Assembly (NCBI GenBank): GCA_013141115.1
Contig: JABFRP010000001.1
Span: 186,001 to 250,000 of the forward strand
Reading direction: 5' to 3'
DNA: 64,000 bases
DNA from: Ferruginibacter sp.
GTDB taxonomy: Bacteria; Bacteroidota; Bacteroidia; Chitinophagales; Chitinophagaceae
Part shown: positions 19,671 to 28,515 of the stretch, one piece after another
Layout of the letters: every line of letters begins with the position of its first letter
Position numbering within the stretch: the first letter of the stretch is position 1
Notes under the pieces: model-generated
Told to the model about the DNA's origin: nothing
Seen by the model: the letters and a program-made list of their open reading frames with translations, nothing else
The model's database searches: none
Made by a program: the position numbers and the translations under genes

Positions 19671-20819
19671 ATGCTTGACAATCCATTAAAAATATTTTTC
19701 CCTGGTAAATTAGTTTTTGGCAATGGCACTTTGTCGCAGTTAGTTGATGATGTAGTCGCATTAAAACCTGCTAAAGTTTTTATAGCCACGATAGCACCAT
19801 TACAAAATACACTTGCTGATTTTATTACTGCACTTCAAAAAAATAATATTGAAATTTTAACCGATACTTCTATTGTTACCGAACCCTCCTTTGCAGATTT
19901 TGAAAAACTAATGCAAACCGTTACGCCTTTCAATCCTGATGTGGTGATTGGAATTGGCGGTGGAAGTGTTTTAGACATTGCTAAATTAGTTGCTGCACAA
20001 TTAGACAACGAACAACAGTTAAAAGACTATGTGGGTATTGGTTTATTAAAAGGCAGGAAGAAAAAACTAATCTGTGTGCCTGCTACTTCAGGTACTGGTA
20101 GCGAAGTTTCTCCCAATGCTATTTTAGTAGATGGTGAAAATCAGAAAAAAGGAATCATCAGTCCGTACTTAGTACCGGATATTGTTTATGTAGATCCGTT
20201 GTTAACCGTAAGCGTTCCGCCTGCTATTACTGCAGCAACAGGTTTAGATGCATTAACGCATTGCCTGGAAGCGTATACCAATAAATTTGCACAGCCATTC
20301 ATTGATATGTATGCCTATGAAGGCATGCGGTTGATCGCAGCACATATTGAAACCGCTGTAAACAACGGCAGCAATATTGAAGCAAGAGAAAAAGTAGCGA
20401 TGGGCAGTTTGCTCGGTGGATTTTGTCTGGGCCCTGTAAATACAGCAGGAGTGCATGCATTATCCTATCCTTTGGGCAGCATGTTTCATTTAGCACATGG
20501 ATTATCCAATGCATTGTTATTACCTTATGTAATGCAATTTAATATACCGGCTGCGCCAAAACGTTATGCAGATGTTGCCATAGCTTTGGGCTGCGAAAGG
20601 CAGGACAGCGATACAGCAACCGCCTATGCCGGGGTACAAAAAATAAGAGAGCTGATAAAAGCCTGTGGTATTCCTGCAACATTGCAGGAAGTGAATGTGC
20701 CGGAATCGGCCATACCACAAATGGCGATAGATGCGATGAAGATCCAGCGATTATTAAAAAATAATCCAAGAGAAATTACAGAACAGGACGCTATAGCAAT
20801 TTATAAAGCAGCATATTAA
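19671..20819 (+). CDS. Iron-containing alcohol dehydrogenase
   Basis: About 382 aa, type III (Fe-ADH) family. The Rossmann-like N-terminal domain has the nucleotide motif GIGGGSVLDIAKL. The all-helical C-terminal domain carries the metal ligands around GLDALTHCLEAY and FHLAHGLSNALLLP. These enzymes interconvert small aldehydes or ketones and alcohols with NAD(P)H. The stop codon overlaps the start of the next aldolase gene by one base. In the pathway proposed here it would reduce the C4 aldehyde acid formed by retro-aldol cleavage. Confidence 0.92.
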   Translation: MLDNPLKIFFPGKLVFGNGTLSQLVDDVVALKPAKVFIATIAPLQNTLADFITALQKNNIEILTDTSIVTEPSFADFEKLMQTVTPFNPDVVIGIGGGSVLDIAKLVAAQLDNEQQLKDYVGIGLLKGRKKKLICVPATSGTGSEVSPNAILVDGENQKKGIISPYLVPDIVYVDPLLTVSVPPAITAATGLDALTHCLEAYTNKFAQPFIDMYAYEGMRLIAAHIETAVNNGSNIEAREKVAMGSLLGGFCLGPVNTAGVHALSYPLGSMFHLAHGLSNALLLPYVMQFNIPAAPKRYADVAIALGCERQDSDTATAYAGVQKIRELIKACGIPATLQEVNVPESAIPQMAIDAMKIQRLLKNNPREITEQDAIAIYKAAY

Positions 20820-21721
20820 TGTATACCGATAAAAAATACAAAGGCATCATTGTACCGGCTGTAACGCCGCTTACAAAAGACTATACCATTGATACAATAG
20901 CAGTAGCAAAAATATTTGCTAACTTTTACCAGCATAATATTTCCCCATTCATCTTAGGCACAACAGGTGAATCAGCGTCTTTACCTAATACAGTGAAAAC
21001 GGATTATTTAAAAGCTGCTGCAAAAAATAAAAAAACTGGTACTGTTTTATACGCAGGAATATCTTCTAACGTATTTAACGAGTCGGTAGAGTTTGCCAAA
21101 TTATGTGCCGATAATGCGGTGGATGCAGTGGCAGCAACGCTGCCTTCTTACTATGCATTGAACGATAAACAAATGCTGAAATATTTTGAAGACCTTGCCG
21201 ATGCCATTCCCTTACCCATGATCATTTACAATATTCCTGCAACAACGCACATGAGTATTCCGCTGGAAGTGATTGATGAATTAAGCATGCATCCTAATAT
21301 TGTTGCCATAAAAGATTCAGAGCGCAGCGAAGAAAGATTGATGAAGTCGCTGGAGTTGTGGAAAGACAGGAGAGACTTCGGCCATTTTTTAGGATGGGCT
21401 GCAAAATCTGCATTGGCATTAATTGGCGGCAGTGATGGGCTGATACCCAGTACAGGCAACCTGGCGCCAGAAATTTATTCTGCTATGTGGAATGCCTTTA
21501 CCGAAAAAGATTTTAAAGAAGTATATGCCACACAATTGCTGAGTGATAAATATGGCAACTTATACCAGGCAGATAAAACAATCGGCGAAAGTTTATGGGT
21601 ATTAAAAGTTTTGATGCAGCAGAAAGGATTGTGCGAAGCAGTGGTAATGCCGCCATTGCAACCAATGAGTGCTGAAGAAGAAAATAAATTAATTCAATCA
21701 TTAAAAGATATTACTAATTAA
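20819..21721 (+). CDS. DapA/NanA-family aldolase, paralogue 2
   Basis: About 300 aa. It keeps the classical superfamily marks: GTTGESASL, Tyr137 in IIYNIPATT and the Schiff-base lysine Lys165 in VAIKDSE. It overlaps the alcohol dehydrogenase gene and lies three bases before the PdxA-like gene, so it belongs to a catabolic operon rather than to lysine synthesis. It probably cleaves a 2-keto-3-deoxy acid to pyruvate and an aldehyde. It differs strongly from the paralogue at 18589, so the two may serve different acids (for example Kdo and DHA). Confidence 0.9.
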   Translation: MYTDKKYKGIIVPAVTPLTKDYTIDTIAVAKIFANFYQHNISPFILGTTGESASLPNTVKTDYLKAAAKNKKTGTVLYAGISSNVFNESVEFAKLCADNAVDAVAATLPSYYALNDKQMLKYFEDLADAIPLPMIIYNIPATTHMSIPLEVIDELSMHPNIVAIKDSERSEERLMKSLELWKDRRDFGHFLGWAAKSALALIGGSDGLIPSTGNLAPEIYSAMWNAFTEKDFKEVYATQLLSDKYGNLYQADKTIGESLWVLKVLMQQKGLCEAVVMPPLQPMSAEEENKLIQSLKDITN

Positions 21722-21723
21722 AG

Positions 21724-22770
21724 ATGGCAGCATTACCAGTTATAGGAATTACAATGGGTGACCCCGCAAGTATTGGTCCCGAGATAGCGGTTAAAGCTTT
21801 ACTCGATAGAAAGATTTATGATATCTGCAGGCCATTAATTGTTGGTGATGTATCGGTATTCAATAATATCATTGGCAAATTAAATTTAAATGCAAGTATC
21901 AATCCAATACAAAATATAAAGGAAGCCAAATTTCAATTTGGTGTGATTGATGTTTTCGATCTTAAAAATGTTGATATTGATAAATTGGTTTTCGGAGAAA
22001 TTGCCGCCATGTGCGGCGAAGCTTCTTTTCAATCCATAAAGAAAGTTATTGAGTTAGCATTGGCAAAAGAAGTAGATGCTACTGTTACAGGCCCTATCAA
22101 TAAAAAATCGATCAACGAAGCAGGCCATCATTTTGCAGGACATACAGAAATTTATGCCCACTTCACCAATACCAAAAAATATGCGATGCTATTGGTGGAA
22201 GATAAAATGAAAGTGATCCACGTATCTACACATGTATCATTACGCCAGGCCTGCGACCTTGTAAAAAAAGACCGCATTTTAGAAGTAACAGAATTATTAC
22301 GCAACGGCATGATAAGTTTAGGCGAAACCAATTTAAAGATCGGCATTGCAGGATTAAATCCGCATGCAGGCGATAGTGGTTTGTTTGGTACAGAAGATGA
22401 TTTGGAGATATTACCTGCGGTAGAAGAATTAAAGAAATTGGGTTATGATGTAGAAGGTCCAGTGCCACCCGACACCATGTTTGCAAAAGCAGCCACCGGT
22501 TATTATGGTGGCGTTGTTGCTATGTACCACGACCAGGGACATATACCTTTCAAACTAACCGGCTTTAAATGGAACTCCGAAAAAAATCAAATGGACAGTG
22601 TTAAGGGGGTGAATATTACCATGGGCTTACCCATCATTCGTACTTCGGTAGATCATGGTACTGCATTTGAAATTGCGGGCAAAGGCATTGCCAGTGCAGA
22701 TGCAATGGTGCTGGCGATAGAAAGTGCAGTGCAGTTAAGTAAATATAGAAAAGTCAATAGTCAAAAGTGA
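21724..22770 (+). CDS. PdxA-like 4-phospho-acid dehydrogenase
   Basis: About 348 aa of the PdxA family. ITMGDPASIGPEIA opens the protein. Metal-binding histidines are visible in HVSLRQA, LNPHAGD and MYHDQGHIPFK. PdxA makes a PLP precursor, but the PdxA2 subfamily oxidises 4-phospho-D-threonate or 4-phospho-D-erythronate; the product loses CO2 to give dihydroxyacetone phosphate. Adjacency to a DUF1537 kinase is the known signature of the PdxA2 role, so I favour that over vitamin B6 synthesis. Confidence 0.88.
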   Translation: MAALPVIGITMGDPASIGPEIAVKALLDRKIYDICRPLIVGDVSVFNNIIGKLNLNASINPIQNIKEAKFQFGVIDVFDLKNVDIDKLVFGEIAAMCGEASFQSIKKVIELALAKEVDATVTGPINKKSINEAGHHFAGHTEIYAHFTNTKKYAMLLVEDKMKVIHVSTHVSLRQACDLVKKDRILEVTELLRNGMISLGETNLKIGIAGLNPHAGDSGLFGTEDDLEILPAVEELKKLGYDVEGPVPPDTMFAKAATGYYGGVVAMYHDQGHIPFKLTGFKWNSEKNQMDSVKGVNITMGLPIIRTSVDHGTAFEIAGKGIASADAMVLAIESAVQLSKYRKVNSQK

Positions 22771-22830
22771 ATAGTGAATAGGCTGTCGAAATAACTTATG
22801 ATTCACTATTCACCATTCACCATTCACATT
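22771..22830. repeat. Short GAATAGTGAAT / ATTCACTATTCACCATTCAC repeat
   Basis: Between the PdxA-like and kinase genes stands an inverted repeat of GTGAATAGTGAATAG type followed by tandem CACTATTCACCATTCAC units. In-frame ATG codons inside it are not likely starts; the kinase domain begins at the ATG at 22831. Confidence 0.55.
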
Positions 22831-23910
22831 ATGATCGCAATTATCGCAGATGATTTTACCGGCGCAGCAGAATTGGCTGGTATCAGCCTGCGGTATGGAT
22901 TATCAGTTTCAGTTCACCTGGATAATACAATTGATGCCAATGCAGATGTGGTTATTGTTAGTTCCGATAGCCGTTCCATGCAAAAAGCAGCGGCCATTTA
23001 TTGCACTGCCGATGCCGTGGAAACGGTATTGAAATTTGAGCCTTCATTTGTCTATAAAAAAATTGATTCTGTGTTGCGTGGCTATGTAGTAGATGAAGCC
23101 AAAGTGCAAATGGAATTAAGCGAAAAAAATAAAGCCTTCATTTGTCCTGCCAATCCATCATTACAAAGAACCATCAGCAACGGAGAATATTTTATCAACG
23201 GAAAAAAAATAACAGAGACCGGTTTTGTAAATGATCCCGAATTTCCAATACGTAGTGCAAAAATTACTGCAATGGTAAATGATGAAACAGTACAAGTATT
23301 AAAGCATAACGACTGGTTACCTGTAGAAGGCATTGTAATAGGAGAAGCGGAAAGCAGCGAAGATATAAAAGCATGGTCCGCAACAATAGATGAAAGTTGG
23401 ATGCTGGTGGGTGCCGGGGATTTTTATACCGCCTTGCTGGAAAAAAAATACCAGGCAAAGCCACAACAAAAATTTCAATTACAGTCACCGCATTTGTATG
23501 TATGCGGTACCGCCTTTGAAGAACGAAAAGCATTCATTAAAAAATTAGATTGCTGTGCTTACCTGCCGGAAAATGTAAATGAAGAATGGTTACAACAAAC
23601 CAGCAGCATCATTAAAGAAAAAGGCAAAGCAGTAATTGCAATTGACGAATCAAATCAAACGGCTTTAACATTAAGAACTACAATGGCAAAAGCAGTAGCA
23701 ACAATTGTAGCCAAAGAAAATATAAAAGAAATTTTTATCGAAGGAGGCTCAACAGCCGCCGCTGTGCTGGAAGAATTAAACATTAAGAAACTAATACCGG
23801 TAAATGAATTAAGTAGGGGCGTGGTGAGGATGAAAGCAGGCGATTTATTTATTACGGTAAAACCCGGCAGCTATCAATTACCCAATGAGATAATAGAACT
23901 GTATTCATAA
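22831..23910 (+). CDS. Four-carbon acid sugar kinase (DUF1537), paralogue 1
   Basis: About 359 aa. It starts with IIADDFTGAAELAG, the DUF1537 substrate-site motif (DDFTG). The C-terminal nucleotide-binding domain has IFIEGGSTAAAVLEEL. The family (DtnK, OtnK, OiaK and others) phosphorylates tetronates and related acids at C4. Next to a PdxA-like gene the D-threonate/D-erythronate 4-kinase role is the best match. At 359 aa it is clearly shorter than the usual 400-440 aa and than paralogue 2 (442 aa) in this window. Confidence 0.88.
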   Translation: MIAIIADDFTGAAELAGISLRYGLSVSVHLDNTIDANADVVIVSSDSRSMQKAAAIYCTADAVETVLKFEPSFVYKKIDSVLRGYVVDEAKVQMELSEKNKAFICPANPSLQRTISNGEYFINGKKITETGFVNDPEFPIRSAKITAMVNDETVQVLKHNDWLPVEGIVIGEAESSEDIKAWSATIDESWMLVGAGDFYTALLEKKYQAKPQQKFQLQSPHLYVCGTAFEERKAFIKKLDCCAYLPENVNEEWLQQTSSIIKEKGKAVIAIDESNQTALTLRTTMAKAVATIVAKENIKEIFIEGGSTAAAVLEELNIKKLIPVNELSRGVVRMKAGDLFITVKPGSYQLPNEIIELYS

Positions 23911-24006
23911 TTATAAATTAACCAAATCTGAAATTCTTTCTCCCAGCAGAGTCGAACCCCTCTCCTCCAGGAGAGGGGTTGGGGTGAGGTCAACTAACGA
24001 TTGCCA
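23911..24006. repeat. CCCCTCTCC-type palindrome
   Basis: The short gap contains CCCCTCTCCtccaGGAGAGGGG followed by TTGGGGTGAGGTC. It lies between the kinase and symporter genes and could act as a terminator or mRNA stabiliser. Confidence 0.6.
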
Positions 24007-25548
24007 ATGAACCATCTTCACTTTATAGATTACGCCATCATTCTTTTTGTGCTTGGCATCACCCTATACCTCGGCTTCCGTTTTGCCAACAAACAAAAAA
24101 CCACCGAAAACTATTTTTTGTCTAAAGGTAATTTTCCTTCCTGGGCATTGGGGTTGTCATTATTATCTACACTCATCAGCAGCAATACTTTTTTAGGCTA
24201 TCCCGAACAAGGCTTTCAATCCAACTGGATATACCTGTTGCAAGGTTACATGGTGCCTATTGTTTTAATGGGTTCTATATGGTTTATTGTACCGCTGTTT
24301 CGTAAAGTGATCGGCTTAAGTACCTACGAGTATTTTGAAAAACGTTTTGGAAAATTTGCACGTTATTATTCCTCCTCTTCATTTATCATCCGGCAGTTTG
24401 CCGGTATGGGCTCTGTGTTAACGTTAGTGGCACTGGCCATTTATAAGTTAACCAATATTGATCCTGTGTATATTTTATTATGCGTGGGCCTGGTGCTCAT
24501 CGTCTTAAATTTAAAAGGCGGCATGCAGGCGGTAATATGGCTGGATGTATTCCAGGGATTCATGTTATTTGCCAGTGGGTTTATTTGTTTAGGTATATTA
24601 ATATTTTCCATAAAAGGCGGCGTGCCTGAAGCAATAAAAATTGCCAGCGAAAATAACCGTACCGGTTTTGGTCCTTACGATTTTAAATTGGATAAACTCA
24701 GTTTTTGGGTGCTGGTGATCAACGGTGCATTTTATGCCATTCAAAAATACGCTACCGACCAAACGGTAGTGCAACGTTACCTTACTGCAAAGTCTGATAA
24801 GTCAGCTATCAAAGCATCGTTGATGGGGATTTTTCTTACTGTTCCTATCTGGACGATCTTTATGTTTATCGGCACCGCTTTGTTTGTGTACTATAAACAA
24901 AATCCGCTGCCCGCCGATGTTAGCGCCAAAACGGTGTTTCCTTATTTTATGATGACCAATTTACCCACTGGTGTAATTGGTTTTATTGTGGCGGCTTTAA
25001 TAAGCGCCGCTATCTGTAGTTTAAGTGCCGATATAAATTCTAATGCTGCCGTGGGTATGGAAGATTATTATAAAAAATTCAGGCCCGGTAAAACAGACAA
25101 GCAAAATTTATACGCCAGTAAAATGATGGTGCTGTTGTCCTGCTTCTTCGCCATAGGTATGGGCTATTTTTATTTAAAGTTCAGCAGCGGAGGCATCATT
25201 GATCTCATCTTTACCGTGTACGCCATTTTTTCCGGAGGTATAGTGGGTATATTTTTGTTGGGTGTGTTTAGTGCCAGGGCAAACCGGCAGGGCATGAACA
25301 TTGCCATTATCGCCTGCATATTATTTACCACCTGGGCTTTTTTAACCAGCACACCCATTGGAATAAAAGATCCCAAACTACTCCTGGATTTAGGTAATTT
25401 TAATTTTACGCATCATAAATTAATGTTGGGAGTGTACAGTCATTTGGTGGTGATAATTGTAGGTTATTTCGCCAGTTTATTTTTTCCCAAACCGGTGCTG
25501 CCCGATAATTTATTATACAGCAGCTGGAAAGCCAACAGGCATAAATAA
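24007..25548 (+). CDS. Sodium/solute symporter (SSS family), sister of 16938
   Basis: About 513 aa with about 13 membrane segments. LISSNTFLGYPEQGFQSNW parallels FLSSNTFLGNPGKAF of the symporter at 16938. The later segment AALISAAICSLSADINSNAA corresponds to the sodium-site helix. The ATG at 24007 is chosen over a TTG six bases earlier. The pair probably carries two related organic acids or sugars that feed the two aldolases between them. Confidence 0.92.
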   Translation: MNHLHFIDYAIILFVLGITLYLGFRFANKQKTTENYFLSKGNFPSWALGLSLLSTLISSNTFLGYPEQGFQSNWIYLLQGYMVPIVLMGSIWFIVPLFRKVIGLSTYEYFEKRFGKFARYYSSSSFIIRQFAGMGSVLTLVALAIYKLTNIDPVYILLCVGLVLIVLNLKGGMQAVIWLDVFQGFMLFASGFICLGILIFSIKGGVPEAIKIASENNRTGFGPYDFKLDKLSFWVLVINGAFYAIQKYATDQTVVQRYLTAKSDKSAIKASLMGIFLTVPIWTIFMFIGTALFVYYKQNPLPADVSAKTVFPYFMMTNLPTGVIGFIVAALISAAICSLSADINSNAAVGMEDYYKKFRPGKTDKQNLYASKMMVLLSCFFAIGMGYFYLKFSSGGIIDLIFTVYAIFSGGIVGIFLLGVFSARANRQGMNIAIIACILFTTWAFLTSTPIGIKDPKLLLDLGNFNFTHHKLMLGVYSHLVVIIVGYFASLFFPKPVLPDNLLYSSWKANRHK

Positions 25549-25558
25549 AAAAAGTATC

Positions 25559-27859
25559 ATGAAAAAAGAAAATGTTTTTTCTTCACGCCAGGCAGGTAAG
25601 TTAGCAAAGCCGCAAAGTTTTAATGCAATACTTCATTGCGCCTTTGCCCCTTTGCGTCTTTGCGTGAAATTTTTTGTGCTCCTTTGTGCCTTCCTGTCTT
25701 TGTGGTTCCATGCCCACGCACAACCCAACTCCGATAACCAGTTTGCCAAACCACTTAAAGAAGTACTCAACGATATTCAAAAAAAATACGGCGTTACCAT
25801 AAAGTTTGTGGATAGCATGGTGGCCAATAAAAAAGTTACCTATGCCGACTGGAAATACCGGCCCGATGTAGAAGTAACCTTAGATAATATTTTAAAACCC
25901 CTGGAACTAAAAGTAAAAAAAGAAAAAGACAAACAATGTAAACTAAGCGCCTACGAATATTACCGCTGGCCGGTAAATGAAGGCTGGGCCGAGCTGGACC
26001 GTATTGCTGCACAGTACACAACTTTAGCCGAATGGGAAAAAAGAAAAGCGATGATGAAGCCGCAGTTGCTGGAAGCGATGCAACTATCACACCTGCCGGC
26101 ATTGCCCAATACAAAACCCATCATTACACCCGAAAGAAAATTTGCCGGTTACAGTATTGAAAATATTGCCCTTGAAGTAATGCCCGGCTTTTGGGTAAAT
26201 GGCTCTTTGTACAAACCCGAAAAAATAAAAGGGAAGATACCGGTGATATTACATCCGCAGGGCCACTGGGATAATCACCGTTACCGTGCCGATTGCCAGT
26301 ACACCAGTGCCGCATTGGCAAAAATGGGCGCCATGATCTTTAGCTTTGATATGTTTGGTTATGGCGAAAGCCAGCTGCAGTTTAAATTTGAAGACCACCG
26401 TACCAGCCGTGCCATGAGTTTACAAATATTAAGCAGCATCCGCATACTGGATTATTTGTTAGCATTAAAATATGCAGATACCGGCCGTGTGGCCATTACC
26501 GGCGGCAGCGGCGGTGGTACTTATGCCGTGTTAATGACGGCAATTGATGACAGGATAAAAGTATCGGCACCTATTGTAAATCTTTCTTCTTATTTCTATG
26601 GCGGCTGCCCCTGCGAAAGCGGTATGGATATACACAGTTGCGGCGGAAGAACAGATAATGTAGAACTGGCGGCCATGGCAGCGCCGCGGCCAATGCTGGT
26701 AGTTAGTGATGGCGGCGACTGGACAGACCGTATGCCCGAGCATGATTTTTTATACCTGCAAAAAATGTACAGCTGGTATAGCAAGCCCGAAAATGTAAGC
26801 AATGTGCACCTGCCCAATGACAAACACGATTTTGGGTTTAACAAACGAAAGCCCTTGTACGAGTTTATGGCAAAGCAGTTTAACCTGAATGTAAAAGCCA
26901 TACAAAATACCGAAGGTAATATTGTTGATACTGCAATAACGCTTGAGCCCTTAAATGCGTTTTATGTTTTTGGTGATAAAGGAGAAAAATTACCGGCACA
27001 TGCGGTTAAAGGTTTCTATAATATTGATAAATTATTCAATGAAGAAATTATTAAAGCCAAACAAAACCAGCGCTATAAAATAGGATTGATAGACCTGATG
27101 TTATTAAAGCGGCAGAAACTCGGCGCCATTACATTAACCGCACAATTAAAAGCCGATGGGGTAGAAGTGGATATGGGAGGCCTGGGTACAAGGCCAACAT
27201 TCGACAACCAGTTGCTGATTGATTCTGTACGCAACCAGTTTTTAAAAACAGCTAAAGAAAATAATGTAGAAATATTTAGTTTGGCCATGACGGGTTATTA
27301 TGCACAAAGTTTTTGCGGCAGGGCAGAATACAAAAGATCTATTGAAGATTGTATTACCACTATGAAATTAATGAATGTAAAAACAGCTTTTCTGCCGTTG
27401 GGTGTGCAATGCGATCTGAAAAAGAATCCTGCCGTTAGAGATTCCGTAATTGCAAGATTAAAAATGGCCGGTAAAATGGCGCAGGATGCCGGCGTGGTAA
27501 TTGGTATTGAAACCGCATTGTCTGCAAAGGAAGAAGTAAAATTATTAAAAGCCATTAATTCACCGGCAATAAAAATTTATTTCAATTTTTCCAATCCATT
27601 AAAAGAAGGGCGGGATTTAATAAGTGAATTAAAGATTTTGGGGAAGGACAGAATTTGCATGATACATGCCAGCAATAAAGACAGTGTATGGTTGCAGAAC
27701 GATCCACAGATAGATCTTTACAAAGTAAAAAAATGCCTGGATGAAATGGGCTATACCGGCTGGCTGGTTATTGAACGCAGCCGGGATGCTAAAAAACCTT
27801 CTGATACAAAATATAATTATGGGGCTAATGTGGCGTATTTGAAAAAAATATTTCAGTAG
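25559..27859 (+). CDS. STN domain + alpha/beta-hydrolase + sugar isomerase-like TIM barrel fusion
   Basis: About 766 aa in one frame. The signal peptide (to about HAHAQ) is written entirely within the CTTTG dispersed repeat, and no later Met could serve instead. Residues about 60-120 resemble an STN domain (KEVLNDIQKKYGVTIKF, VTLDNILKPLEL). Residues about 190-450 form an esterase-like alpha/beta-hydrolase with nucleophile Ser317 in GGSGGG and His423 in KHDFGF. Residues about 510-766 resemble xylose-isomerase-like sugar phosphate isomerases (GVVIGIETALS, WLVIERSRD). The esterase could remove acetyl or methyl groups from pectin side chains. Why a barrel usually found in the cytoplasm is exported with it is unclear. 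Confidence 0.82.
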   Translation: MKKENVFSSRQAGKLAKPQSFNAILHCAFAPLRLCVKFFVLLCAFLSLWFHAHAQPNSDNQFAKPLKEVLNDIQKKYGVTIKFVDSMVANKKVTYADWKYRPDVEVTLDNILKPLELKVKKEKDKQCKLSAYEYYRWPVNEGWAELDRIAAQYTTLAEWEKRKAMMKPQLLEAMQLSHLPALPNTKPIITPERKFAGYSIENIALEVMPGFWVNGSLYKPEKIKGKIPVILHPQGHWDNHRYRADCQYTSAALAKMGAMIFSFDMFGYGESQLQFKFEDHRTSRAMSLQILSSIRILDYLLALKYADTGRVAITGGSGGGTYAVLMTAIDDRIKVSAPIVNLSSYFYGGCPCESGMDIHSCGGRTDNVELAAMAAPRPMLVVSDGGDWTDRMPEHDFLYLQKMYSWYSKPENVSNVHLPNDKHDFGFNKRKPLYEFMAKQFNLNVKAIQNTEGNIVDTAITLEPLNAFYVFGDKGEKLPAHAVKGFYNIDKLFNEEIIKAKQNQRYKIGLIDLMLLKRQKLGAITLTAQLKADGVEVDMGGLGTRPTFDNQLLIDSVRNQFLKTAKENNVEIFSLAMTGYYAQSFCGRAEYKRSIEDCITTMKLMNVKTAFLPLGVQCDLKKNPAVRDSVIARLKMAGKMAQDAGVVIGIETALSAKEEVKLLKAINSPAIKIYFNFSNPLKEGRDLISELKILGKDRICMIHASNKDSVWLQNDPQIDLYKVKKCLDEMGYTGWLVIERSRDAKKPSDTKYNYGANVAYLKKIFQ

Positions 27860-27966
27860 GAACATGCCTTGTGGCGTGTTCGAATGCTGTTACTGGCGCA
27901 AGTGTTCTTCCGAAGGAAGCTCACTTGTGCCTTCCAGTACTACCGGACTGTGTCCGGATTATTACC
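27860..27966. repeat. REP-like palindromes downstream of the fusion gene
   Basis: Three hairpins in about 100 bases: AACATGCC/GGCGTGTT at the gene end, a 47-base palindrome opening ACTGG and closing CCAGT with central CTTCC-gaa-GGAAG (27892-27938), and CCGGAC-tgt-GTCCGG (27943-27957). They flank the REP-associated transposase gene and are its likely substrates. Confidence 0.7.
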
Positions 27967-28515
27967 TCACACTGGTTCAATTTTTATAAGCCCACTCTCG
28001 GTAGTATAATAATCTGTTGCGCTGGAATATTTATACTGCCACGGTTCCCAAACCAGGCCAGACCGTACCGGGTTTTCATGCAGGTAATTCAATCGCTGTT
28101 GTAATTTTTCGTGGGTATTTAATTCTATAGGATGATAATCCTGTTTCCAGAATTGAAATTCCTTGTTGTTATTATTATTTTGACCAACAAAACCAAAAAT
28201 ATTTAGCATCCATTCTTTCCTGCTTTCGGCGGGATTATCCTGTATGGCTTTAATGATTTGTTTGCTGCTGTATTTTTTAATATCCCTTACAATGTCAGCA
28301 ATTTTATTAGTGTTGCTGCTTACTATCAAATGCACATGGTTGGTCATAATAACCCATGCATGAAGCTGCAATCCTTTATTTTCAATGCAATACTGCAAAC
28401 TTTTTACCAATAGTTCTTTATAACATTCCCTGCTAAAAACATCTATCCAGCCAACAACAGTAAAAGTTATAAAATGAGGAATAGCATCTTCGCCGGTTTT
28501 ATATTTGGATGACAT
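27967..28515 (-). CDS. REP-associated tyrosine transposase (RAYT, Y1/HUH)
   Basis: About 182 aa, starting at the ATG at 28515. The HUH motif is in MTNHVHLIVSS and the family tail is NYLHENPVRSGLV followed by YKYSSATDYY. These single-domain HUH nucleases cut and join palindromic REP sequences. Large palindromes lie on both sides (27892-27957 and 28625-28690), as expected for a domesticated REPtron rather than a self-moving IS. The gene is intact. Confidence 0.92.
   Translation of the reverse strand: MSSKYKTGEDAIPHFITFTVVGWIDVFSRECYKELLVKSLQYCIENKGLQLHAWVIMTNHVHLIVSSNTNKIADIVRDIKKYSSKQIIKAIQDNPAESRKEWMLNIFGFVGQNNNNNKEFQFWKQDYHPIELNTHEKLQQRLNYLHENPVRSGLVWEPWQYKYSSATDYYTTESGLIKIEPV

Noticed and set aside
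20819..21721. Lysine-biosynthesis dihydrodipicolinate synthase
   Set aside because: Motifs alone would allow it, but it overlaps an Fe-ADH gene and abuts a PdxA-like and an acid-sugar kinase gene in a catabolic operon, with a second divergent paralogue nearby.
21724..22770. PdxA of vitamin B6 biosynthesis
   Set aside because: The adjacent DUF1537 kinase is the signature of the PdxA2 catabolic subfamily; no other pyridoxal-phosphate synthesis gene is near.
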